A stretch of DNA of 64,000 nucleotides from CALXOD01 sp964402715 (GCA_964402715.1 CAYODJ010000001.1:119235-183234), one strand, 5' to 3'. Positions 15,770 through 24,671 are shown, numbered from the stretch's first letter. A program made the numbers and translations. Notes: generated from the letters alone by a model not told the origin.

Positions 15770-16780
15770 ATGACGACAAAGGAATTCGAGTCTCTGCTAG
15801 ATCGATGCTGTGAAATATTGACTGCGGAGGCGCGGTCTGTTGGATTCAGCTCATCAAAGATTTTTGAAAATCGAGTACGAGAGGCACTTTCCGCGCTGAC
15901 GGCGGACGATGCTTCTGTTGAAATTGATTTCAACTCTCCCGCACAGGCGTTTCCAGATATAGCGATGGGCGAGTATGGTGTCGAGGTCAAATATACTACT
16001 GCTGACACATGGCGGAGTATTGCAAACAGTGTCCTTGAGACACAGCGTGTCGAAAGCGTCAAGTATATTTATGTCGTATTCGGAAAAATGGGCGGTATCC
16101 CGGAAGTTCGTTGGAGCGAATATGAATCTAGCGTGGTTCATGTCCGCACATCCCACGTTCCAAGATTTGAAGTCGAGATAGCGACAAACCCCGCTGCGGC
16201 AAGAGAATCGTTATTTCGGCAGATGGGAATACGCTACGACGATTTCAGAAAACTGGATATGGCTGAAAAGATGAAATACATCCGTGCATATGCGCGGAAG
16301 ATGCACCCGGATGGCAGACTGTGGTGGATCGAAGACAAGAATGTGGATGAGCACACATTGCCGATTCAGGTTCGCCTTTATACAAACCTGCCGGCCGACA
16401 GGAAAACAAGATTGCGTGCGGAAGCCGCACTGGTCTGCCCGGATATAGTCAAATCGGGAAGAGACAGAAATAAATATGATGACGCCGTCCTCTATCTGCT
16501 GACCTACCATGGCATACTTTGTCATCAGGCGAGGGATCTTTTTTCTGCTGGAAGCGTGGCCAATCCTAGGAACGATGATGATGGAGGCATCTATATCGCA
16601 CGGGCGTTGAAACTAATCGAAAAAGAGATGCGAAAAGCCGCGCTTGAAATGGCTGACGAAATTTTTGTCGAATATTGGCATGAAAGTGTTCCACCGCAAA
16701 AACGCATCTCCCGATGGCTTGAAAAGGCTGATGCTGTCGCGATGGGATGGAGACCCTCCGAAACCCTGTTTTTTGATTAA
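15770..16780 (+). CDS. Probable type II restriction endonuclease (PD-ExK fold)
   Basis: A 336-residue protein starting MTTKEFESLLDRCCEIL. A nuclease core is visible at residues 61-74: PDIAMGEYGVEVK gives PD-x8-ExK with Asp63, Glu72 and Lys74, and the strands around it fit the fold. Position after a C5 methyltransferase gene supports a cognate restriction enzyme. The DNA looks AT-richer than its neighbours, which is a sign of separate acquisition. It would cut unmethylated DNA at the sequence protected by the methyltransferase, possibly acting against other phages infecting the same cell. The recognition sequence cannot be read from the protein. Confidence 0.8.
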   Translation: MTTKEFESLLDRCCEILTAEARSVGFSSSKIFENRVREALSALTADDASVEIDFNSPAQAFPDIAMGEYGVEVKYTTADTWRSIANSVLETQRVESVKYIYVVFGKMGGIPEVRWSEYESSVVHVRTSHVPRFEVEIATNPAAARESLFRQMGIRYDDFRKLDMAEKMKYIRAYARKMHPDGRLWWIEDKNVDEHTLPIQVRLYTNLPADRKTRLRAEAALVCPDIVKSGRDRNKYDDAVLYLLTYHGILCHQARDLFSAGSVANPRNDDDGGIYIARALKLIEKEMRKAALEMADEIFVEYWHESVPPQKRISRWLEKADAVAMGWRPSETLFFD

Positions 16781-16969
16781 ACGTTGGAGGGGGGGGAAGG
16801 CTGCAACATCCAGAAAATCCATTCCCGTGTTCTGGTGAAGCAGTGTTGCTTCCGCTGCTGCGGCGTTCCGGCGTGACCGTCGCGGAAAAGCTTTTTTCAA
16901 TGACATGGTTCCTGCATTTCTGCATGTCGTTCCGTCGCGCACCCGTGGAATATGGTTTGAGGCGTGGCG

Positions 16970-17692
16970 TCATAAAATTCGTCTGATCCGGCTTCTGCGT
17001 CTGATTTCTGCTCCGCCGTACACATGCAGAACGTATTTCAGGATTTTCTGCAGGATTCTTTCCCTGTTTTCCGGTGTCACGAAATCTTCATACTCGAAAA
17101 GGCATTCATAGCGGCCGTCCTCCGTTCTGCCGATTTCAAGACGGACATGCTGATGCTCATACCTCTTGAACCAGCAGATCTCGAGGTATGGTTCTATTCC
17201 ATCTTCATTCGGAAAGAACGTGATGGTACATCCTTTTTCGTCGTCATCCCGGCAGACGCCGTCGATGCATTCTTCCGGAAGAACACGGAGAAAATCCTCT
17301 ACGATTGGAAGATGATTCCGAATGATCGGCGAAACGGCGCAGCCTTTTCTTTTTCCGGAAGGAGATTTCCCTTTTTCAGGCGGAGAATGCATCCTGCCGC
17401 TTATCTCGCGTTCCCTGTAAAACTTATCCAGAAATTCCTGCTTATGCTGTTCTATGATTTCCATGCAATCACGGATTTCTTCCGGAGTGAACTGACATCG
17501 TTTCCCTTTCGGTCGAAAAAGCGCAACCACGGGGAGAAGCCAGAATTTCACCTCCCGATTCTCCCTCTTCACATGAACATGAGCTCTCTCCTCGAGATCG
17601 GCGGAATAGATGCCAAACCGGAATCCGTCATAAAGCCCGAAGTTCGCCATCGCCGTGACGGATTTTCCGGGTCGGTTTCTGTCGATTTCCAT
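16970..17692 (-). CDS. DUF4160-domain protein with extra C-terminal region
   Basis: A 240-residue protein. Residues about 18-95 fit DUF4160: FRFGIYSADLEERAHVHVKR, then EVKFWLLPV, then a helix with IIEQHKQEFLDKF. DUF4160 proteins are small and often sit next to toxin-antitoxin-like partners, with no settled function. The C-terminal half (from about residue 125) has a second strand-rich part with aromatic and acidic residues (RYECLFEYEDFVTP) and a basic tail. An early-type box lies at 17777-17786. It is longer than usual family members, so it may be a fusion. Confidence 0.75.
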   Translation of the reverse strand: MEIDRNRPGKSVTAMANFGLYDGFRFGIYSADLEERAHVHVKRENREVKFWLLPVVALFRPKGKRCQFTPEEIRDCMEIIEQHKQEFLDKFYREREISGRMHSPPEKGKSPSGKRKGCAVSPIIRNHLPIVEDFLRVLPEECIDGVCRDDDEKGCTITFFPNEDGIEPYLEICWFKRYEHQHVRLEIGRTEDGRYECLFEYEDFVTPENRERILQKILKYVLHVYGGAEIRRRSRIRRIL

Positions 17693-17776
17693 CTCGCTCC
17701 AGCTCTTTCGCGTTTCCGTGATCGCCTCTCATGATCCGCTCTTCGTCTCGGGCATCGACGCAGCGGCTGCATCAGT

Positions 17777-17786
17777 TATATGAAGA
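17777..17786 (-). promoter_or_regulatory. Early-type promoter box TCTTCATATA (minus strand)
   Basis: Preceded on the minus strand by TCGTCGAAAAATTTTCCA. The surrounding 70 or so bases are nearly the same as those before the 25143 operon, so promoter and leader were copied together. Confidence 0.6.
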
Positions 17787-17858
17787 TGGAAAATTTTTCG
17801 ACGAAAAAACGCCTTCCGGAACCGGCGCCGCGGACCTACGTCATATGCGGCTCCGAAG

Positions 17859-18239
17859 CTAGTCCAGCAGATCGGTAAGCCAAGACTTTCTGGTCACGTC
17901 CTCGGGATTCCTCCCGGAGCGTTCCCGCGCATGGAGATATCTGCGCATGGAAAGCTTCCTGATGACGGCAAGCCATCTGTCGCCGTACTTCTCGGTGGTT
18001 CTGACGATGTATCCGTGAAACGCGCCGTCGCTGAACGGATACAGCCTGCCGTCTCTGAGATTCAGTCCGGTGTCGACCACGGGCAGCGATTCCAGCTCCT
18101 TCGCGGTGAACAGGAGGCATTCCTCGCCGCCGCCGTCGTTCGACTCGACCTGCAGCGCATGGTACTGTGCGCACGCCGCCGCTTTCCTGTCCCTGTTCGC
18201 GACGATGAAGACCCTGCCGAGCTTCACTTTGTCTGACAT
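17859..18239 (-). CDS. Hypothetical protein
   Basis: A 126-residue protein starting MSDKVKLGRVFIVANRDRKA with a strand-rich front and a basic helical C-terminus (IRKLSMRRYLHARERSG). No motif recognised. It follows the metallopeptidase gene by 12 bases and is probably on the same transcript. Confidence 0.6.
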   Translation of the reverse strand: MSDKVKLGRVFIVANRDRKAAACAQYHALQVESNDGGGEECLLFTAKELESLPVVDTGLNLRDGRLYPFSDGAFHGYIVRTTEKYGDRWLAVIRKLSMRRYLHARERSGRNPEDVTRKSWLTDLLD

Positions 18240-18251
18240 TTATGTCCTCCC

Positions 18252-18779
18252 TCAGCTGTATCTGACGTTGAATGTGAACAGCCGTCCGTCCGGTACGGGT
18301 TTCCTGCAGGAATCATACGTAGGATAACGCACCAGAGACGACCACTTCCATGCGTCGGTGATGCATTCCTCGAAATCATCCGAATCGACTCCTCTGCCCA
18401 TGGGACCGTCCACGGTATGGAGCCGCGAGTGCGAATACTCGTGCGCCACAATCTCCATAAGCATGTCCATGCCCTTGGAAAACGTCTTTTCCGAGATGAG
18501 TATGTCTCTGCCCGGAAGGAACGGAACGCACAGTCCGTATCCGAACCATGATATTGGATGCAGCCGGGTCGCGCATCTGTAGATGCCGCAGCCCGCTTCG
18601 GTCATCCGGTTCAGGTCGCGGATCACGCGCAGCTGCTGTTCCTGTATCGACGCGTGAAAGAAATTGTACGCGAATTCGGGGCGGTCGATATGCTGCTGGT
18701 AGCAGGAGGAGATTCTGCCGAAGGCTTCGTTCATCTGCCGCTGCTCGTCTTCCGTGAAGTTTCTTTTGAACAATCCCAT
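18252..18779 (-). CDS. Probable zinc metallopeptidase (HEXXH)
   Basis: A 175-residue protein with the zinc-protease signature HEYSH at residues 113-117, followed by HTVDG and an acidic stretch DSDDFEECITDAWKW. The layout recalls HEXXH plus Asp enzymes (aspzincin or lysine-specific type), but the third ligand is not certain; His121 or a later Asp are candidates. There is no signal peptide, so the substrate is probably cytoplasmic or a virion protein. An AGGAAC ribosome site precedes the ATG. It follows the exported-protein cluster on the same strand. Confidence 0.75.
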   Translation of the reverse strand: MGLFKRNFTEDEQRQMNEAFGRISSCYQQHIDRPEFAYNFFHASIQEQQLRVIRDLNRMTEAGCGIYRCATRLHPISWFGYGLCVPFLPGRDILISEKTFSKGMDMLMEIVAHEYSHSRLHTVDGPMGRGVDSDDFEECITDAWKWSSLVRYPTYDSCRKPVPDGRLFTFNVRYS

Positions 18780-18864
18780 GGAGTCCGTTCCTTGATCTGA
18801 TATGCGCTTGTGAAAATCCCCTCGGCATTCAAGTTTCTCCGGGAGGCTCCGGGTGATTCGCCGT

Positions 18865-18951
18865 TTACGGCCGGTCTTTCTCTTTTCCGCCGCAGGCCTC
18901 GATGATCTCGAGCAGCCGGGTCAGGAATTTCAGAAGTTTCTTCATTTTCAT
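18865..18951 (-). CDS. 28-residue basic amphipathic peptide
   Basis: A tiny gene coupled by ATGA to the stop codon of the 18948 exported-protein gene, with AAGGAT four bases before the ATG. The product MKMKKLLKFLTRLLEIIEAC plus eight further residues is a cationic amphipathic helix, with Leu/Phe/Ile on one face and Lys/Arg on the other, and one cysteine. Such peptides often bind membranes. In a phage it could be a lysis or regulatory peptide. The coupled start and the peptide character are the evidence; there is no homology evidence. Confidence 0.5.
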   Translation of the reverse strand: MKMKKLLKFLTRLLEIIEACGGKEKDRP

Positions 18952-19775
18952 AAATCCTTGATCGTGTCCTGCATCATGCCGATGAACTGAAGCCACCGAC
19001 CTGTTCTCGCCGAGTCCGTCCGCGCCTTGATTTTGTAGAGCATGACGCCGCGGTCGAGTTCCGCTTTCAGCGCAGCGGCGTCGAATCCGTCCTTCGAGGT
19101 TTCGTAAGCTATCACCTTTTCGAACAGCGGCGCGGCGGTGTGTTCGTTCAGCTTCCCGGCGGCGAGCTGCTCCCGCCAGAGCGCGGCGGCTTTCTCCATG
19201 TCGCCCGCCTCCGCGTACAGCAGCAGCAGCTTGTTCGGACCGTTTTTACATCTGCGGTAGAGCGGATCGAGCTTCTCCAGCGGCTCTCCGAGGATTCTCA
19301 TGAGCTGAGCGGCCTCGAACACCGCGTGATCCGAGCCGCTCGCGACGCCATAGGCGATCGCGTCGTCGATGCGCGACTTCACCGTCTCGCCCGCGTACCA
19401 CGGATTGACGATCCACAGTTTCCGGCTCTCGTAGGCGTAATAGGTCTTCTTCATGCCCGGCGCGATTTCCGACAGGATCTGATCGTACCGCCCGACCAGA
19501 TCCGCGAACGTCGCTTCGGGATGAAGCCGTCCGTAGACGCTGGCGGCGGCCTGCGCGTAGCAGCATTTGACCGTCAGAAGCGGCGAGGCCTTGGCCTTGT
19601 CTTTGATCGCGTCCAGCTCCGCCTGAGCCGCATCGGGAGCGGCCTTGGCGAGCGTCAGTCCGATCGCGCAAGGCTCCGAACCGTCCAGCTGGGAATCCGG
19701 GACTAGTCCTGCGCGGGAGACAGCGGCGGCGAACAGCGCGGCCGTGATCACTGCCGATACGGTGACGTGTTTCAT
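18948..19775 (-). CDS. Exported hypothetical protein, paralogue A
   Basis: A 275-residue protein with an N-terminal Sec signal (MKHVTVSAVITAALFAAAVS, then RAG), followed by helical sequence rich in Ala, Leu and Lys that looks like TPR/Sel1-type solenoid. The start at 19775 is chosen for its GGAGAAG site and signal peptide. The last 80 residues parallel paralogue B encoded just upstream (LFEKVIAYE and FIGMMQDTIKDL against VSERD-frame equivalents LYQSVIAYE and FIGAMQDTLKDL). Probably periplasmic. Phage genes for exported solenoid proteins may modify the host envelope or block superinfection, which is inference only. Confidence 0.75.
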   Translation of the reverse strand: MKHVTVSAVITAALFAAAVSRAGLVPDSQLDGSEPCAIGLTLAKAAPDAAQAELDAIKDKAKASPLLTVKCCYAQAAASVYGRLHPEATFADLVGRYDQILSEIAPGMKKTYYAYESRKLWIVNPWYAGETVKSRIDDAIAYGVASGSDHAVFEAAQLMRILGEPLEKLDPLYRRCKNGPNKLLLLYAEAGDMEKAAALWREQLAAGKLNEHTAAPLFEKVIAYETSKDGFDAAALKAELDRGVMLYKIKARTDSARTGRWLQFIGMMQDTIKDL

Positions 19776-19800
19776 GCTTCTTCTCCGATTGTTCATTCCG

Positions 19801-20661
19801 TCAGCTGTTAAGATCCTTGAGAGTGTCCTGCATCGCTCCGATGAAGTTGAGCCACGGATTGACTTCTCCTTCCTTCTTCGGCTTGAACGCCCTGGCCTTG
19901 ATCTTGTAGATGCTGATCGCGCGTCTGAGCTTCGTCTTGAGCTGCTCGGGATCAAAATCCTCCCTGCCGTACTCGTAGGCGATCACGCTCTGATACAGGG
20001 AATCCAGCAGAGCCGGAGCCAGCTTTCCGGAGAACGCCTGTTCCCAGAAGATCTGCGTGGCCTTGTCGGACCTGCCCGCCTGGGCGTACAGATGCGCCAG
20101 CGTGGCCATGCCGTAGCTGTTGGATCTGCGGAACCACGGGTCGGCCTGTTCGACGTCGTTCGTCACGTAGTATACGACGGTCGCGTATTCCGACAGGGCG
20201 TAGGGATTGGTCAGCTTGTCCTTCAGTGTCTCCAGCATCTCCTTCATGACCGTGTCGGCCTTGTATTTGAGAAAATAGCTGTGTCCGAGGACGACTCTGT
20301 CCCAGTCGTTCGGCTCGGTGTTCTTCAGGCCGACCGCCTTGGCCGTCTCCACGTACTTCTCCACGATCTGCGCGTAGCTGACGGTCTGATCCGTTCTGGC
20401 GTACACTGCGGCCGACGCCAGGCTGTACATATGTCTGGCCTCTTCGGGAACTCCCGCAGCGGTCGCTTTCTCCCTGGCTGCGTCCAGCTGCGCCTTGGCT
20501 TCCAGCACGTCCAGCGAACCTACCGCGACCATCCAGTTCCGGGCGTCCTTCCCGCTGATCATGTCGTCGGTGATGATGCTGTCCGCGGCGTACGCTCCGC
20601 CCGCGATGCACAGGCCGAGCGCGGCTCCTCCAAGATGTCTGAGCAGTTTGCGTGTCTTCAT
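19801..20661 (-). CDS. Exported hypothetical protein, paralogue B
   Basis: A 286-residue protein with a clear Sec signal (MKTRKLLRHLGGAALGLCIA, GGAYA cleavage site) and a helical repeat body rich in Tyr, Ala and Leu. The C-terminal region IYKIKAR...WLNFIGAMQDTLKDL matches the neighbour at 18948, so the two arose by tandem duplication. A strong GGAGGA ribosome site supports the start. It lies in the middle of a four-gene exported-protein operon. Confidence 0.75.
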   Translation of the reverse strand: MKTRKLLRHLGGAALGLCIAGGAYAADSIITDDMISGKDARNWMVAVGSLDVLEAKAQLDAAREKATAAGVPEEARHMYSLASAAVYARTDQTVSYAQIVEKYVETAKAVGLKNTEPNDWDRVVLGHSYFLKYKADTVMKEMLETLKDKLTNPYALSEYATVVYYVTNDVEQADPWFRRSNSYGMATLAHLYAQAGRSDKATQIFWEQAFSGKLAPALLDSLYQSVIAYEYGREDFDPEQLKTKLRRAISIYKIKARAFKPKKEGEVNPWLNFIGAMQDTLKDLNS

Positions 20662-20678
20662 GGTGTATCCTCCCCTTG

Positions 20679-21986
20679 TTATGGTTTGACGTCGGGTTTG
20701 ATGAGTCTGTATGAATACTCGGACATGTTGTCCGTGACGCCCTGTGAATCCGTCCCGTCGGCGTGCGTCACGATTGTGCCGTACGCTCCGGCTCTCAGCC
20801 ACCTGCGTTCGATCGCCTCGATGCCGCGCAGGTCCTCCTCATAACTCGTGTCGCGTCTATGCGTGGTGAGAAAGTACGGGCGGGGTCCGCTGATCAGGAC
20901 GTACTTCGCGGCTCCCTGTATCGGCTTCAGCAGTCCTCCCGTCACTCCGCTCGCGTCGATGCCGGGAGCGCCGAGATTCGTAACGACATAGCCGCTGCCG
21001 CCCGCCGCCATCCGCACCACCAGCCTGACGGCGGCGTGATTCTTCAGACGGCCTTTCACGTCGTACCATGCGCCGGGGGAACTGATCGCCGCCGTCTCGC
21101 CGTAATAGACTTCGCCGAGAACCGGAATATTCGGATTGCCCGCCCGCACATTCACGGCGGTGTAGTACATGAACGCGTCGTCCTGAATGAAGAGATGCGA
21201 ACTGGTCCTGCGCCAGTGCGACAGAAAACCGTCGCAGACACGCGCCAGCGACTGCAGATAAAGTCCGTAGGTTTCCGGATCAAGAAACACGCTCACTTTC
21301 AGATCCTCGCGCCCGCCGAAAGCGAACCAGACCTTGAAGCCCCGTCTGAGATAGGCCGCGAGATCCGTCAGATCGCCGACCGTCTCGCTGCCGTCGAACG
21401 TCAGCAGCACGGCGTTGAACCCCTGTCCATGACGGTAGTTGAGGTTGTCGCGCAGGATCCGCGCCTGCTCCTCGTTCTGCGGCATTCTCACCTCCGCGAT
21501 CATCCTCACGCCCTTCGGAGGTTCGATGTAGGCGATGGAACCCGTTCCCTCCCGATAGATGGCGAGCCACGATTTCACCGCGTCGTCGCCCAGCGAGAAG
21601 AGTCGGCCGTCCAGTGCGCTCCGCGTATCGGCGATGCGCTTCAGCAGAGCTTTCCGCTCCGGGGTGTGAATCTTGTCGATCTCCTGCTGTATGCTCGGGA
21701 TCCGCAGCTGCGGAATTTCCGCGCCTCCGTTCTCACCGATCGCTTTCACGTCCAGCGTCGGAATCTCCAGCCCCGGAATCCGCTGCGGCGGTATGATCAG
21801 CTCCCTGATTTCAATCCTGACGGGAGCCGGCGCTCTGCGTCCGTCGCCCGCATAGGGCGGCAGTTCCTTGAAAACCGGTTCCTCCGCATTCGCCGCCATG
21901 CAGAAGCAGAAGATCGCCGCCAGCGCCGTCGTCATCCAGCCGAGCGCTCCGACGACGGCATAGTCCGCCTTGAACTTTGTGAACAT
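20679..21986 (-). CDS. Exported or membrane-anchored protein, possible TIM-barrel enzyme
   Basis: A 435-residue protein with an N-terminal hydrophobic segment (VVGALGWMTTALAAIFCFCM, then AANAEE) that may be a signal peptide or an anchor. Residues 45-110 are Pro/Ile-rich. The rest alternates strands and helices, and segments such as GFKVWFAFGGRE and SSHLFIQDDAFMYY are like barrel strands of glycosidase-type proteins. Acidic residues that could be catalytic are present but cannot be assigned. It sits between the lipoprotein gene and the paired exported proteins, so it probably acts with them in the envelope. Confidence 0.65.
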   Translation of the reverse strand: MFTKFKADYAVVGALGWMTTALAAIFCFCMAANAEEPVFKELPPYAGDGRRAPAPVRIEIRELIIPPQRIPGLEIPTLDVKAIGENGGAEIPQLRIPSIQQEIDKIHTPERKALLKRIADTRSALDGRLFSLGDDAVKSWLAIYREGTGSIAYIEPPKGVRMIAEVRMPQNEEQARILRDNLNYRHGQGFNAVLLTFDGSETVGDLTDLAAYLRRGFKVWFAFGGREDLKVSVFLDPETYGLYLQSLARVCDGFLSHWRRTSSHLFIQDDAFMYYTAVNVRAGNPNIPVLGEVYYGETAAISSPGAWYDVKGRLKNHAAVRLVVRMAAGGSGYVVTNLGAPGIDASGVTGGLLKPIQGAAKYVLISGPRPYFLTTHRRDTSYEEDLRGIEAIERRWLRAGAYGTIVTHADGTDSQGVTDNMSEYSYRLIKPDVKP

Positions 21987-22014
21987 TGTTTTCCTTTCAC
22001 TCCGTCTTTCAGAA

Positions 22015-22740
22015 TCACCGATGCGGACGAACCGTCCTGCCGGCTCCTGAATTCGCCTTAACTTTCACTTTCATCACGAAAGGAGCGGACCATGTGCTGG
22101 ACTTGATCTTGCCGTCTCCGGCGGCTCCGGATTCCTTCGTGCCGACCGTCCATCCGGTGATCGGACCGTATTCGTCGGACGCTCCGTGTCCCACGGAGCT
22201 GTCGGGAATGAGCTTTTCATCGATCTCCTCTTCAAGATCGCCAGTGGCGTAGACGCCGTCCGTCAGATACAGCCGAATCAGAACCACGGAATCCTCGGTC
22301 ACTCCGGGGATGTTGATGGTGTTGCGTCCGAACAGAGCCACCGGTTCGTCGAAATTCATGTCCCAGTCGGGACTGTCGATCTCCTTCACGGTGACCCAGC
22401 CTGCGGCTTTCCCGTCTCCCGCCGTTTTCTCCTCGCCGTTTCTGATCAGCTTGTACTGCAGAACGGCTCTGGTGATCCTGCCGTCGCCGGAACCGCTTTC
22501 GTCCTTTGTCTTATGATTCGAGACTTTGATGAATACCGTGAACGGCATCGCCACGGTCTGTCCGTTGCGGATTTCAAACTGATTCTCCCCGAGAGGTCTG
22601 TAATGCACCACGTCACCGGAAAGATAGGCTATGTAGTTGTCTTCAAGATGTCCGGTGTAGTTGCCTCCGAACCAGCATGCCGAAGCCATGAGCGAAGCTC
22701 CTAGCGTCAGCGCGGTGAGCAGATGTTTCAATCTGCGCAT
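22015..22740 (-). CDS. Putative lipoprotein
   Basis: A 241-residue protein with a lipoprotein-type signal: basic start (MRRLKHLL), hydrophobic core and lipobox ASAC with Cys22. The mature part is strand-rich (VFIKVSNHKTK, VVLIRLYLTD) and looks like one or two beta-sandwich domains. It heads the exported-protein operon behind a late-type box at 22793-22805. A lipoprotein made late in infection could block receptor access for other phages. That is a known strategy in other phages, but here it is only inferred. Confidence 0.75.
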   Translation of the reverse strand: MRRLKHLLTALTLGASLMASACWFGGNYTGHLEDNYIAYLSGDVVHYRPLGENQFEIRNGQTVAMPFTVFIKVSNHKTKDESGSGDGRITRAVLQYKLIRNGEEKTAGDGKAAGWVTVKEIDSPDWDMNFDEPVALFGRNTINIPGVTEDSVVLIRLYLTDGVYATGDLEEEIDEKLIPDSSVGHGASDEYGPITGWTVGTKESGAAGDGKIKSSTWSAPFVMKVKVKANSGAGRTVRPHR

Positions 22741-23181
22741 GATTGTGACTCCCTGTTTCAGACGGTTGGAAGTGATTTGCTTTTGAAAGTGGGGAGAAAA
22801 TAAAGCCGCGCTTTGAAATCGTGCGAGGGGAGGCGGCTGCGGCGAGCAGAAACCGTCGGCGATGAAGCCGGGAGACGGACAGCTGTCTTTGGAGAATCCG
22901 GTGTGACGGAGACGCTGTCTTATGCGAATTTCACGAGGAGCATCGGAACAGATTGCGGAACGACGGCTTTCCCGGACGCATCACGCGTAATCCGATGCAG
23001 AATTTGGGATTTGGAACATTATGCGGACGAGCCGTTCGGGGCATGACGCCGTTCGGAGCGCGGCCCGGACATGTTCCCTCGACAGAACGAAAAAAAACGC
23101 TCATCCATGGGCATCATGGGCTTTACGAGCACGGCATGAAGCGAGGGAATCCGGCTGCGGGTCTCATGGAAGCGGTTTTTT
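22741..23181. other. Intergenic region with a late-type promoter
   Basis: Between the lipoprotein gene and the end of the ADP-ribosyltransferase-like gene. Apart from the late-type box at 22793 I see no convincing gene; short open frames here are Arg/Gly-rich with no ribosome sites. Confidence 0.5.
22793..22805 (-). promoter_or_regulatory. Late-type promoter box before the exported-protein operon
   Basis: The minus strand reads CTTTATTTTCTCC, 53 bases before the ATG at 22740, and is nearly identical to the copies at 5283 and 61219. Confidence 0.6.
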
Positions 23182-24204
23182 TCATGATTCTTCCAATTCG
23201 ATGATTTCTCTGACTATTCTTAACAGCTCCCGAGCCACGCGTCTCCGATTGAAAGGGCGAGAAGCCTTCCTGTCGTCGTCACGGCCGGTGAAACGCTGCA
23301 TGTTGGAGCGGGCTTCCTCCAGATAGGTTTCCCTGACATGGGGCAGTTTGATCCCGTATGAATCTCCGACGTAGGTGACGTTTCTGATGAAAGCGGCGCA
23401 GACCATCACCTCGCACTCTCCGCGATGCTTGAACATGAAAGGTCTTTCACGTCTGCCGATACAGGACGCTATGCAGGCATGGAGCGGCACTCTTGCCATG
23501 ACCTTGCTTTTCCTTGTCCCGTCCGGAGTGAACTTCAGTCCCGGGTTCGTGCTCCAGCTTTCGAAATTGTTTCCTCTGTATGAAATATTGTCCGACGATC
23601 CGTATCCATTGGCACGGAACTGGGTATTATCAGTATTTCGAAACAGAGTGATTGTGTCGTCTTCATTGACGAGGCCGCTCATGCGGATGATTTCCTGCTC
23701 GTTAGCAATGTATTTCATCATTTGACTTACTGTTTCTTCGCAATATTTAGGTATAGGTTTCCTGTCATTGCGGAAATCCGGACTCAGATGAAACAGGTAG
23801 CCCATTATGGCAGAGAGATGATGGGAGACCTTAGGCTTTTCCCTGTCGGCGTATCCAAGAATCAAATCGTCTATCTCTCTGAAACTGTTTCTGTGATCTC
23901 CGAGCTGCCTGACGACTTCGTCTGATGCGGAGAAACAGTTGGCGACGCCTGAAGAAACGAAAGTGTTGATGCTCTTGCTGCATCTCGCAATCTTCATCCG
24001 ATGTTCTGGAGAAGCCTTTACAACGGACGGGGTCTTGATTGGATTGCTTGGAATATGGCCTCTTGTACGACTGCTGCCTCTCGCCCAGCCGTGTCTTGTC
24101 AGATACCAGCCTCCGCCTTTCGGCCGATTGCTGTGCGTGGGATCATAGCGATACTCGTATTCGCCGGTATAGCCGGATTCATCGTAAGCGACGATATGTC
24201 TCAT
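23182..24204 (-). CDS. ADP-ribosyltransferase-like protein
   Basis: A 340-residue protein. The middle holds the order of motifs of R-S-E class mono-ADP-ribosyltransferases: LFR (Arg189), then FESWSTN (residues 214-220) in place of the STS strand, then GECEVMV with Glu263 and Glu265 as the ExE catalytic pair. The N-terminus carries a YDPTHSNRPKGGG module also seen in the 33519 protein, and the C-terminus a basic helix (RRRVARELLRIVREIIELE) related to the N-termini of two other early proteins. It is coupled by ATGA to two acidic paralogues upstream. Phage enzymes of this class (Alt, ModA of T4) modify host RNA polymerase and other proteins. The target here is unknown. Assignment rests on motif spacing. 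Confidence 0.72.
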   Translation of the reverse strand: MRHIVAYDESGYTGEYEYRYDPTHSNRPKGGGWYLTRHGWARGSSRTRGHIPSNPIKTPSVVKASPEHRMKIARCSKSINTFVSSGVANCFSASDEVVRQLGDHRNSFREIDDLILGYADREKPKVSHHLSAIMGYLFHLSPDFRNDRKPIPKYCEETVSQMMKYIANEQEIIRMSGLVNEDDTITLFRNTDNTQFRANGYGSSDNISYRGNNFESWSTNPGLKFTPDGTRKSKVMARVPLHACIASCIGRRERPFMFKHRGECEVMVCAAFIRNVTYVGDSYGIKLPHVRETYLEEARSNMQRFTGRDDDRKASRPFNRRRVARELLRIVREIIELEES

Positions 24205-24671
24205 TTTCTCAGCCCTTTCTTTTTTGCTGCCATTCTGGCCTCGACTTTCTTCAAAAAATACGGATCGTTGTAATCAAGGCCTTCGTCGTCCAAATCAGCT
24301 GCGAATTTCGCAAGATCCTCTTGCGGTTCGTCGTCAAGATCGTCAGAACCGTCATCCAGGCCCTCTTCGTGACGTTTCAATTCCTCAACCCACCTGTCGT
24401 ACTCCTCGATCGTCTCTTTGAAATCATCCATGTCGAGGCCGTATTCCTTGATACGCTCTACGAGCGTGTCACGCTCAAGTTCGGCTTCATGATAGTCGTT
24501 GGTGCAGAGGACATACTTGGAACCTCCATGGGAGTTGGTCCATTCATCCATGAGACGCATGGTTTCGCTGAGCTTCCCCGTCTCATTCAGGAATTTCCAG
24601 AACATTGCGTTCACTCTCTGCCCGTCGACGATCACGTACTCGTTGCCATTTTCGCTCTCATGCTTTTCCAT
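24201..24671 (-). CDS. Acidic hypothetical protein, paralogue of the next gene
   Basis: A 156-residue acidic, mainly helical protein. It has a front strand (NEYVIVDGQRVNAMFW), a central part TNDYHEAELERDTLVERI shared exactly with its neighbour, an Asp/Glu-rich linker and a basic tail (MAAKKKGLRK). About 122 bases (24385-24506) are identical to 24858-24979 in the neighbouring gene, so the duplication is recent. It overlaps the ADP-ribosyltransferase-like gene by ATGA. A substrate, inhibitor or DNA-mimic role is possible for so acidic a protein, with no direct evidence. Confidence 0.7.
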   Translation of the reverse strand: MEKHESENGNEYVIVDGQRVNAMFWKFLNETGKLSETMRLMDEWTNSHGGSKYVLCTNDYHEAELERDTLVERIKEYGLDMDDFKETIEEYDRWVEELKRHEEGLDDGSDDLDDEPQEDLAKFAADLDDEGLDYNDPYFLKKVEARMAAKKKGLRK

